A stretch of 64,000 nt of DNA. Origin: Saprospiraceae bacterium (GTDB lineage Bacteria; Bacteroidota; Bacteroidia; Chitinophagales; Saprospiraceae). Numbering within the stretch: the first letter of the stretch is position 1; each line of letters starts with the position of its first letter. Location: NCBI GenBank assembly GCA_958295895.1, contig CATQHI010000012.1:21435-85434 (forward strand), written 5' to 3'. Shown piece by piece: positions 7,642-14,482 of the stretch. The notes beneath the pieces are model-generated. The model did not search any database. It saw only the letters and a list, made by a program, of their open reading frames with translations, and was not told the DNA's origin. A program made the position numbers and the translations under genes.

Positions 7642-8658
7642 ATGAGTAAAGGAAAAATTTTGGTGACCGGCGGCACCGGCTACATCGGCAGCCACACCGT
7701 GGTAGACCTGCTCGAGAACGACTTTGAGGTCGTCAGCGTCGACAATTACCACAACAGCAAGGCCGGTGTGCTCGATGGCATCGAGGAAATCACCGGGGTG
7801 CGCGTCGCGAACCACACGGTGGATCTATCCGATGCAGTGGCTGCGGCTAAGTTATTCGATTCCAACAAGTTCGACGGGGCCATTCACTTCGCGGCCTTTA
7901 AGTCCGTCGGTGAAAGTGTGACCAAGCCCCTCGCCTACTACCGCAACAACCTGAATAGTCTCCTTAATGTTATCACCGGGCTGAAGCGGCAGGGCAGCGG
8001 CCGGTTGGTTTTCTCCTCCAGCTGCTCGGTGTACGGTAATGCCGACGAGCTGCCGGTCACCGAAGCTACCCCCCGTAAGGAGGCCGAAAGCCCCTACGCA
8101 CGTACCAAGCAGATGGGCGAGGATATCCTCTACGACTACTGTGCGGCCCACCCCGACTTTGCCGCCATCCTGCTCCGCTACTTCAATCCCGCCGGGGCCC
8201 ACCCCAGCGGCAAAATCGGCGAGGACGCCGCCGCGCCCGCCAGCAATCTCGTACCGGTCATCACCGAGGTAGGGGCCGGCAAGCGGGATACGCTGACCGT
8301 TTTCGGCAACGACTACGCAACGCGCGACGGTAGCTGCGTACGCGATTACATCCACGTGGCCGACCTGGCCCACGCCCACACCCTAGCCCTGGAGTACCTG
8401 ATGAGCGATCGGGCGACCGAAAACCCCGCCCTGTTCAACCTCGGCATCGGCGAGGGGCTCACCGTACTGGAGGTCATCAGGGCCTTCGAACGCGTCGCGG
8501 ACCAACCCCTCAACTATGACATCGGCCCCCGCCGCCCCGGCGACGTGGTGGCCGTCTACGCCGATCGCAGCAAGGCCACGCGGGAGCTGGGCTGGGAACC
8601 GCGCTACGACGTCGATGACATCATGCGAACGGCCTGGGCCTGGGAACAACAGCGGTAG
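7642..8658 (+). CDS. galE: UDP-glucose 4-epimerase
   Basis: 338 residues, the usual length. It interconverts UDP-glucose and UDP-galactose in the cytoplasm, feeding cell-surface polysaccharide synthesis. NAD is bound by the N-terminal Rossmann fold (VTGGTGYIGSHT). The short-chain dehydrogenase catalytic set is present: Ser in SSSCSVYG and the YxxxK pair in SPYARTKQMGED. The epimerase-specific RYFNPAGAHPSG and GSCVRDYIHVADLA motifs are intact. It follows the MutS-like gene by 10 bases, and its stop overlaps the GTG of the next gene (TAGTG), so the two are probably translationally coupled. Nothing unusual is seen. Confidence 0.96.
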   Translation: MSKGKILVTGGTGYIGSHTVVDLLENDFEVVSVDNYHNSKAGVLDGIEEITGVRVANHTVDLSDAVAAAKLFDSNKFDGAIHFAAFKSVGESVTKPLAYYRNNLNSLLNVITGLKRQGSGRLVFSSSCSVYGNADELPVTEATPRKEAESPYARTKQMGEDILYDYCAAHPDFAAILLRYFNPAGAHPSGKIGEDAAAPASNLVPVITEVGAGKRDTLTVFGNDYATRDGSCVRDYIHVADLAHAHTLALEYLMSDRATENPALFNLGIGEGLTVLEVIRAFERVADQPLNYDIGPRRPGDVVAVYADRSKATRELGWEPRYDVDDIMRTAWAWEQQR

Positions 8659-9419
8659 TGGCCCACCTGCGCCTGACCGGCACGGCGACCTCCCAGGGGG
8701 TACCAGTGATCGGCTGCCACTGTGCGGCCTGTAGCTCCACGGACCCCCGCGACCGGCGGTACCGGACCAGCGCAGTGCTCTACGCCGGGGAGGCCAGACT
8801 GGCCATCGACGCCGGCCCTGACTTCCGCTCCCAGATGCTGCGCGCGCAGGTCGACCGCCTCGATGGTATCCTGCTCACCCACGAGCACAACGATCACACC
8901 GCCGGCATCGACGACGTACGGCCCTACTGCTTCATGCAGGGCGTCGACATGCCCGTGTACTGCCTACCCCGGGTGGCCGGGGAGCTACGCGAACGTTTCG
9001 CCTACACCTTTACCAATTACCCCGGGGTGCCGCGGCTCGATGTGCGGGAGTGCACCTTCGGCGATCGCCTGGACTTTGCCGAACTGGACCTTGAGTTACT
9101 GCGCGTAGACCACGGTCGGCTACCGATCCTGGGGTTCCGGGTAAACGATCTGGCCTACCTCACCGACGTGAAAACCCTGCCCGAGCCGACCATCGCTTCG
9201 CTCCAAAATCTGGACACTCTAGTGATTTCCAGCCTAAACCATTACGGTACCCACAGCCACCTATCCGTCGCAGAAACAATGAATTACGTAACGTTACTAC
9301 AGCCGCGAAGGACCGTACTTTTTCACTTGAGCCACCGGCTGGGTCCCCATGCGGAATTTCAGTCGACCCTACCCGCCGGCGTGTACGTCGGCTACGACGG
9401 TATGCGGCTAGACCTTTAA
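8658..9419 (+). CDS. PhnP-like metallo-beta-lactamase-fold hydrolase
   Basis: 253 residues. The N-terminal GTATSQGVPVIGCHCAAC resembles the PhnP family, including the Cys-rich structural zinc site (CHCAAC). The active-site metal motif LTHEHNDHTAGIDD (HxHxDH) is intact, followed by a conserved DVRP and a late HYGTHSHLS. Relatives are cyclic phosphodiesterases or related phosphoester hydrolases; many Bacteroidota genomes carry one copy without a phn operon, as here. GTG start overlaps the galE stop by one base. A small inverted repeat (CTTTAA/TTAAAG) surrounds the stop codon but is too short to call a terminator. Confidence 0.85.
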   Translation: MAHLRLTGTATSQGVPVIGCHCAACSSTDPRDRRYRTSAVLYAGEARLAIDAGPDFRSQMLRAQVDRLDGILLTHEHNDHTAGIDDVRPYCFMQGVDMPVYCLPRVAGELRERFAYTFTNYPGVPRLDVRECTFGDRLDFAELDLELLRVDHGRLPILGFRVNDLAYLTDVKTLPEPTIASLQNLDTLVISSLNHYGTHSHLSVAETMNYVTLLQPRRTVLFHLSHRLGPHAEFQSTLPAGVYVGYDGMRLDL

Positions 9420-9445
9420 GGTCCCGTTAAAGCAGCCTATCCGGG

Positions 9446-9463
9446 GGGCGGGGCCGCCGGTGC
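9446..9463 (-). repeat. GC-rich leader motif copy e
   Basis: Minus-strand reading GCACCGGCGGCCCCGCCC, identical in its core to the copy at 52010. This is the only copy whose orientation does not point to the adjacent downstream gene. Confidence 0.65.
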
Positions 9464-9485
9464 GGGCGTTTGGTAAGGGTACCGC

Positions 9486-9493
9486 TACCTTCG
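9486..9493 (+). promoter_or_regulatory. -7 box (TACCTTCG)
   Basis: One mismatch from TAnnTTTG; 15 bases before the ATG at 9509, supporting that start over the track's GTG at 9470. Confidence 0.5.
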
Positions 9494-9508
9494 TCGTTTC
9501 TCCACCCT

Positions 9509-11389
9509 ATGCGCAAGCCTTTTCTCCTCTTGGTCCTTAGTTTGGTCTACGGGCTCGCGGTGGCACAGACTCCGGCACCCGCCGCGGCCAGGGAGGTGGT
9601 GAGCATCGACCACGCCAACGAGCTGCGCATGCTCGATAAGGGCAGTAAGCAGCGGCTCATCGGGGAGGTGGAACTGAGTCAGGATAGCGTATTCATGTAC
9701 TGCGATAGCGCCGAACTGGTCAGTGAGGTGCAGTTTTACGCCTACGATAACGTCGTCATCCAGCAGGGTGATAGCATCGCCGCCTTTTCCAATTACCTCG
9801 ACTACAATGCCGAGACGCTGCTCGCCAAACTCCGGGAGCAAGTGGTACTCAAGCGCGGTGGTACGGAGCTATACACCGAGCAGCTTGACTACAACCTGGC
9901 CACTAAGCTGGCTACCTACCACACCGGCGGTCGGGTGACCAACGGGGGTACCGAGCTCAGCAGTACCCACGGCTACTACTACGCCGATACCCGCAACGTC
10001 TACTTCCGCGATAGCGTTGTGGTGGTCGATGACCGCTTCGAGATGCGCGCCGATACGCTGCGCTACGACCTGGCCAACGAGCGGGTATACTTTCTGGGGC
10101 CCACGGTGATCCGCAGCGATACCCACAACATCTACTGCGAGGGAGGGTACTACGACGTGGCGCTGGATGAGGCCGTCTTTCGCGACAATGCCCAGTACCG
10201 CAGCGGCGACCGACTGGCGGCGGCCGATTCGATCCGCTACTTCGGTGCCGAGGAACTTTACGTGCTGGAGGGGGGCGCCTACGTGGCGGAGGGGCAATTC
10301 CAGCGTGCTACGGCCGACCGCATCAATTACTTCCGCAGTCGCGACCGCTACCAGCTGGAGGGCAACGCGCGCGTGGTGGATTCGCTCCAGGTCGTGACGG
10401 GCGACAGCATCGACTACAACGCCGCTACGGCCAGCTACACGGTAGTCGGCGGCCGGCCACGGGTGTCCAATCCGCCCATGATTCTGGTGGCCGACCGTAT
10501 GGCTTCCGACGAGGCCACCGGACTGGGCCGGGCCAGTGGAAACATCGTCTGGCGGGATACCAGCGCCCAACTCACCATCGAATCCGAGCGGGCCGACTTC
10601 AGCCAGACCACCGGCTACATCAAAGCCTACGGCGGGCGGCGGGGCCGGGCGCTGCTCACTACCCTACTCGACCGGGACACGATGTACCTGGCGGCCGATA
10701 CCCTCTTGTCCTTCCAGACCGACGCGGTAGACGCCAGGGGGGATACGATTCGCCAGCTAGCCGCCTACGCCGACGTTCGCATCTTTAAATCGGACCTGCA
10801 GGCCGTGGCCGATTCCCTGGCGTTCAACACGGTCGATAGCGTCCTCACCCTCTACCGCGATCCCATCCTGTGGCAGGATACCAGTCAGCTCACGGCCGAT
10901 ACCATCGATCTCTACCTGAGGAATCGCTCCCCCGACCGGGTCGTACTCCGCCGCAACGCCCTGGTCGTCACCTCCCCCGACCTCATCTTTTTCAATCAGG
11001 TGAAGGGCAAGGAAATCGTGGCCTACTTCGACAGCAGTCAGCTCCAGCGCACGGAGGTGGCCGGTAACGCCGAGGCCATCTACTACGCCCAGGACGAAGC
11101 CGGCGGCTACATCGGCGTCAACAAAACCGCCTGCAGTAAGATGGTGCTGTACTTCGAAGGCGGCGGGGTCAACCGCATCAAGTTTCTCAGTGCCCCCTCC
11201 GGTCGTCTCGATCCCATGAACGCGATCAATCACGACGCCCTACGGCTGGATGGATTCCGTTGGGAGCCGGAGCGGCAGCCCCGGGACCTGAATGATTTGT
11301 TCGGGACCCGTGCACTACGCACTCCGATCTTCGAGCCGCGTCTTCCGGACTTCACTCCCCGGGAGACTCAGCCGCCCGGTGATGAGTGA
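9509..11389 (+). CDS. OstA-like / LptD N-terminal-type envelope protein
   Basis: 626 residues. ATG 9509 gives a clean signal peptide (MRKPFLLLVLSLVYGLAVAQ) with a plausible signal peptidase site, so it is preferred to the GTG at 9470. The rest is a long run of short beta-rich repeats with recurrent patterns such as YFGAEELYVLEGGAYV, DTLRYDLAN and ADSIRY, the layout of the OstA/LptA/LptD periplasmic beta-jellyroll. Family knowledge: such proteins bind or conduct lipopolysaccharide across the periplasm. No C-terminal LptD barrel is visible, so this is the Bacteroidota OstA-like periplasmic form. The BatE-like gene follows after 13 bases. Confidence 0.82.
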   Translation: MRKPFLLLVLSLVYGLAVAQTPAPAAAREVVSIDHANELRMLDKGSKQRLIGEVELSQDSVFMYCDSAELVSEVQFYAYDNVVIQQGDSIAAFSNYLDYNAETLLAKLREQVVLKRGGTELYTEQLDYNLATKLATYHTGGRVTNGGTELSSTHGYYYADTRNVYFRDSVVVVDDRFEMRADTLRYDLANERVYFLGPTVIRSDTHNIYCEGGYYDVALDEAVFRDNAQYRSGDRLAAADSIRYFGAEELYVLEGGAYVAEGQFQRATADRINYFRSRDRYQLEGNARVVDSLQVVTGDSIDYNAATASYTVVGGRPRVSNPPMILVADRMASDEATGLGRASGNIVWRDTSAQLTIESERADFSQTTGYIKAYGGRRGRALLTTLLDRDTMYLAADTLLSFQTDAVDARGDTIRQLAAYADVRIFKSDLQAVADSLAFNTVDSVLTLYRDPILWQDTSQLTADTIDLYLRNRSPDRVVLRRNALVVTSPDLIFFNQVKGKEIVAYFDSSQLQRTEVAGNAEAIYYAQDEAGGYIGVNKTACSKMVLYFEGGGVNRIKFLSAPSGRLDPMNAINHDALRLDGFRWEPERQPRDLNDLFGTRALRTPIFEPRLPDFTPRETQPPGDE

Positions 11390-11390
11390 T

Positions 11391-11398
11391 TACTTTTG
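11391..11398 (+). promoter_or_regulatory. -7 box (TACTTTTG)
   Basis: Exact TAnnTTTG match, four bases before ATG 11403; predicts a leaderless transcript and sets the start of the BatE-like gene. Confidence 0.6.
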
Positions 11399-11402
11399 CC
11401 GC

Positions 11403-12089
11403 ATGCTGCGACAGCTCCTATGGCTCTGCTTCCTACTGGCTGCCACCTCCCTACGGGCGCAGGATCCTACTCAGGACTCCTTGCAAACCGCTGATGGCTA
11501 CCTCGCACAGGGAAACGCCTACTTCGCCGAGGGAGCTACCGGCGAGGCGATCCTGGCCTTCGAACGGGGACTGCGACTGCGACCCAATCACGCTACGCTA
11601 CGCAACAACCTGCGCTACGTGCGGGAGGAGGCCGGCATCACCGCCCCCCCCCTTCCGGAGTTTTTTCTAGTGCGTTGGTGGCGCACCGTCGGGGCTGCGA
11701 TCGGTAGCACTACGGCCTACGTACTGGCTCTGGTCTGCTGGTGGCTGGCCGTAGCGGCCGGACTGTACTGGTACCTCCGGCGGCGGCAGATGACCGAAAA
11801 GCGGCGCTTCGTGCTGCTGCCCGCCTCGATTCTCCTTTTGGCGTTAGCCGCGCTCTGCTACCTGCTGGGACAATCGCGCTACGCCTTTTTGCACCGTACG
11901 GACGAGGCGATACTCATCGCTCCCACTGCTGCCCTACGGGTAAGTCCGACGGAGGCCGCCTCCGTGGAAGCGGAGCTTGCCTCCGGTCAGCGGCTTCTCA
12001 TCACCGACCGCGTTGGCGACTACGTCAAGGTTACGCTGGAGGATGGGCGGCAGGGGTATTTGTTGGTGGGGGAGCTGGCGGTGATTTAG
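11403..12089 (+). CDS. BatE-like TPR and SH3-domain membrane protein
   Basis: 228 residues. A signal peptide (MLRQLLWLCFLLAATSLRAQ) is followed by a TPR unit (GNAYFAEGATGEAILAFERG), two transmembrane helices (about 103-122 and 138-158) and a C-terminal bacterial SH3-like domain (APTAALRVSPTEAASV ... DGRQGYLLVGEL). This is the layout of BatE from the Bacteroides aerotolerance operon. The other bat genes are not adjacent; a BatA-like gene lies at 47301. The track ORF starts at 11292 inside the previous gene; ATG 11403 is preferred because of the signal peptide and the -7 box four bases upstream. Function in the family is linked to envelope stress but is not well defined. Confidence 0.8.
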   Translation: MLRQLLWLCFLLAATSLRAQDPTQDSLQTADGYLAQGNAYFAEGATGEAILAFERGLRLRPNHATLRNNLRYVREEAGITAPPLPEFFLVRWWRTVGAAIGSTTAYVLALVCWWLAVAAGLYWYLRRRQMTEKRRFVLLPASILLLALAALCYLLGQSRYAFLHRTDEAILIAPTAALRVSPTEAASVEAELASGQRLLITDRVGDYVKVTLEDGRQGYLLVGELAVI

Positions 12090-12091
12090 TC

Positions 12092-12310
12092 CTACAGCAG
12101 GTCCTTCACACTAACGTATAGCCCCCCAATGACGCCCACCAGGCTCATCACGATGGTGATCCAGGGGTTCGTCCCCAGCTGGCTATCGGCGTAAAGACCG
12201 ATACCCACACAGATGCCGATCATGCCGATCAACTGCGCACCGATACCCATGTACCTGGTCCAGGCACGGCTTTCTTCGACGGAGCGCTTGGGGGGCGGCG
12301 GGGCAGCCAT
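12092..12310 (-). CDS. AtpZ/AtpI-like small membrane protein
   Basis: About 72 residues from ATG 12310 (MAAPPPPKRSVEESRAW). Two hydrophobic helices (IGAQLIGMIGICVGIGLYAD and WITIVMSLVGVIGGLYVS) match the AtpZ/ATPase_gene1 family, whose members usually precede the F0F1 ATP synthase operon and may help ion handling or c-ring assembly. No atp genes are in this window directly after it; the window instead turns tail-to-tail into the BatE-like gene. The track's longer version (start 12355) overlaps the PorP gene and is less likely. It starts 4 bases after the PorP/SprF stop, so the two may be co-transcribed. Confidence 0.78.
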   Translation of the reverse strand: MAAPPPPKRSVEESRAWTRYMGIGAQLIGMIGICVGIGLYADSQLGTNPWITIVMSLVGVIGGLYVSVKDLL

Positions 12311-12314
12311 GGGC

Positions 12315-13361
12315 TTAAAACTGCGGACAGTACACACCCCGCCGCTGGTTGCCACAGATTTTATACTGCAGACTGAGCTCGAAGCCGCCGTTGCCGTCGG
12401 TAGCGACCTTCAGGTCACTGGTATTGAGGTCGTAGCTGAAGCCGAGGGCAAAGTTTTCGTAGTCGAAGCGGGTGCTCACGATCAGCGCATCGGTGAGGAC
12501 GCTGCTGTCGAGGCGGTTACTAATGCGGCCCCACAGACCGACCTGGAAAGACTGGTTGGCGGAATTACGGCCGCTATCGAGGAGAAATTTGACGTTCGTC
12601 CCGGTGTTAACTTGGAAGCTCGGTCCCTGACTCATCACGATCACGCCCGGCACCAGTCCGAAGCGGTCCGTGAGCATAAATTCTCCCCCGGCGTGGCCCG
12701 TGTAGCGGCTGTAGAGCAGGTCTTCGCCGGTATTGGAAAAGCTCTGGTTCGCCCGGTTCAGGTGGTGGAAGGCACCGCCCACGTAGAGGCTGTTGTTTTC
12801 GTCGAAAACCATGAACCAGAGGAGCCCACCGGCTAGGTCGGCGAACAGAAACTGATCGCGGTCCAGGCTATTTTCGTTACTGGGGGCGCTGGGGTCGAAG
12901 CCGCCGTCCCCGTCGTGCTGGGACCCCCACCGTAGGGCCAGGAAATCGAGGCTACGCTGGGCCGCTCCCACCTCGGCACCGGCTACGAGGTAGTTGCCGA
13001 ACTTGCGGCTACCGCCGATCTTTTTGGAGTAGCTCGCCGACACCTTACCGGTCGTGGTGGCAAAATTGGCCTCGCCGGCGCGGTCGCCCCAGAAGGTACC
13101 ACCGATGCCGAAGAAGTCATTGCGGCCCACGGCGATGCGCTGATCGTAGCTGACGCTGTAGGTCTGAAAGGCATTCTCCCCCAGCACCGAGGCCCACTGG
13201 CTGCGGTAGTTGACGGCGATGCGGCTGTTACAGTTCATCACCCCCGTCATGGCCGGGTTAAGGTTGAGGGGGGACATGTAGAACTGCGAGAAGTGGATGT
13301 CCTGCGCCCGTAGGCCCAGGGCACCAAGCACAAGCAGGAGGAGGGTAAAGACTAGTTTCAT
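12315..13361 (-). CDS. PorP/SprF-family type IX secretion outer-membrane protein
   Basis: 348 residues from ATG 13361, which gives a signal peptide ending in LGLRAQ followed by DIHFSQFYMSPLNLNPAMTG, the diagnostic N-terminus of PorP/SprF proteins. The remainder alternates polar and hydrophobic residues as in an outer-membrane beta barrel. Family knowledge: these proteins accompany type IX-secreted adhesins such as SprB and help their surface attachment. A large secreted protein with a gliding-type C-terminal domain lies 1.1 kb away on the same strand (14469-17216), a likely client. The track start at 13514 adds a non-signal extension and is rejected. A perfect -7 box lies at 13429-13436. Confidence 0.93.
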   Translation of the reverse strand: MKLVFTLLLLVLGALGLRAQDIHFSQFYMSPLNLNPAMTGVMNCNSRIAVNYRSQWASVLGENAFQTYSVSYDQRIAVGRNDFFGIGGTFWGDRAGEANFATTTGKVSASYSKKIGGSRKFGNYLVAGAEVGAAQRSLDFLALRWGSQHDGDGGFDPSAPSNENSLDRDQFLFADLAGGLLWFMVFDENNSLYVGGAFHHLNRANQSFSNTGEDLLYSRYTGHAGGEFMLTDRFGLVPGVIVMSQGPSFQVNTGTNVKFLLDSGRNSANQSFQVGLWGRISNRLDSSVLTDALIVSTRFDYENFALGFSYDLNTSDLKVATDGNGGFELSLQYKICGNQRRGVYCPQF

Positions 13362-13428
13362 AGGTCGGCGGAGGAGGCGGTTTAGAAGCTTTCGTTTAGG
13401 CAATACACGGCCGGGCACAAACCCGATG

Positions 13429-13436
13429 CAAAGGTA
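13429..13436 (-). promoter_or_regulatory. -7 box (TACCTTTG) for PorP/SprF gene
   Basis: Exact TAnnTTTG match on the minus strand, about 67 bases upstream of ATG 13361. Confidence 0.6.
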
Positions 13437-13591
13437 ACGTCCACCGCCAGGCGAATAGTCTTTCGCCCACAAAAAGACCGGCCACGTGTACGTAACCGGT
13501 CCAGTTATAAACACCTAAAACCCTATTAATGTCTTTCAGCCTACCACGAATTTAGCAGTAAATTCCCAATCCTAAAAATCTTGTCCTGGCA

Positions 13592-14482
13592 ATGCTCGAT
13601 CTGCTCATCACGGCCGTGCTGGCCCTGATCATGTTCTCGATCGGGCTCAGCCTTAAGTCAAAAGACTTTCATCACCTCCTTTTGCACCCTAGGACCCTCT
13701 TAATTGGGCTTTTTCTCCAACTTATTGTCCTACCCAGTTTGGTCTTCGCCGTAGTAGCGGCGGTGGAGATCGAGCCCTTTTTTGCCCTCGGTTTCCTGGT
13801 CCTGGCTGCCTGTCCGGGGGGACTATCGAGTAACTTCATCTCCTACCTGCTGCGGGCAAATACCGCGCTTGCCGTGAGCCTGACAGTCTGCAACTCTTTG
13901 TTGTGCATGTTCACCGTGCCCTTCATCGTGAACCTCGCGCTCGCTCGCTACGCCCCGGTGGGCACCACGGCGCAGCTACCCCTACTCGCCACGGCACTCC
14001 GCATCTGCCTGATCGTCGTGTTGCCCGTACTGCTAGGTATGCTAGTCCGCTACCTGCTCCCCCGGGTGGCCAAACGCATCCAGCCCTATGCCCGCCGGGG
14101 TGCCCTGGCACTACTGGCTCTCGTCTTCATCCTAAAGCTCTTTGCTCCCGTGCACGAGGGCGGAAGTGCCCTCACGCTGACGGAGGTCGGGTACATCCTA
14201 CCCGTAGCACTATTAATCAATGTCCTAGCGCTTTCACTCGGCCGGCTCTGTGGGCTCCTGTTTCGCCTGGGAAAAGACAGTCAACTCACCCTCGGCGTAG
14301 AGGTCGGTATTCAGAACACCAGCCTGGCCTTCGTCATCGCGGGCACCTTCCTCGGCAACGAGCAGGCCCTGAAGCCCGCGCTTGTGTACGCCATGTTCAC
14401 CTTCTTCACCGCCCTGTTGTACGGACTACTGCTCAAACCAGAAATGCGTGGGCGGCTCTATGAAGAATTTATCGGTTCGTGA
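13592..14482 (+). CDS. Bile acid:sodium symporter-family (BASS) transporter
   Basis: 296 residues with 8-10 hydrophobic segments and almost no loops, starting MLDLLITAVLALIMFSIGLS. The family hallmarks are the first crossover helix region (ACPGGLSSNFISYLLRANTALAVS) and the second (GVEVGIQNTSLAFVIAGTF), which together form the sodium sites in BASS proteins such as ASBT. Substrate cannot be told from sequence; bacterial relatives carry organic acids or pantoate as well as bile acids. It is a single gene between two minus-strand genes. Its 3' end overlaps the 915-residue secreted protein by 14 bases, tail-to-tail. Confidence 0.88.
   Translation: MLDLLITAVLALIMFSIGLSLKSKDFHHLLLHPRTLLIGLFLQLIVLPSLVFAVVAAVEIEPFFALGFLVLAACPGGLSSNFISYLLRANTALAVSLTVCNSLLCMFTVPFIVNLALARYAPVGTTAQLPLLATALRICLIVVLPVLLGMLVRYLLPRVAKRIQPYARRGALALLALVFILKLFAPVHEGGSALTLTEVGYILPVALLINVLALSLGRLCGLLFRLGKDSQLTLGVEVGIQNTSLAFVIAGTFLGNEQALKPALVYAMFTFFTALLYGLLLKPEMRGRLYEEFIGS

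Noticed and set aside
9411-9432. CTTTAA/TTAAAG inverted repeat after the PhnP-like gene as terminator
   Set aside because: Six base pairs without GC content or T tract; too weak.
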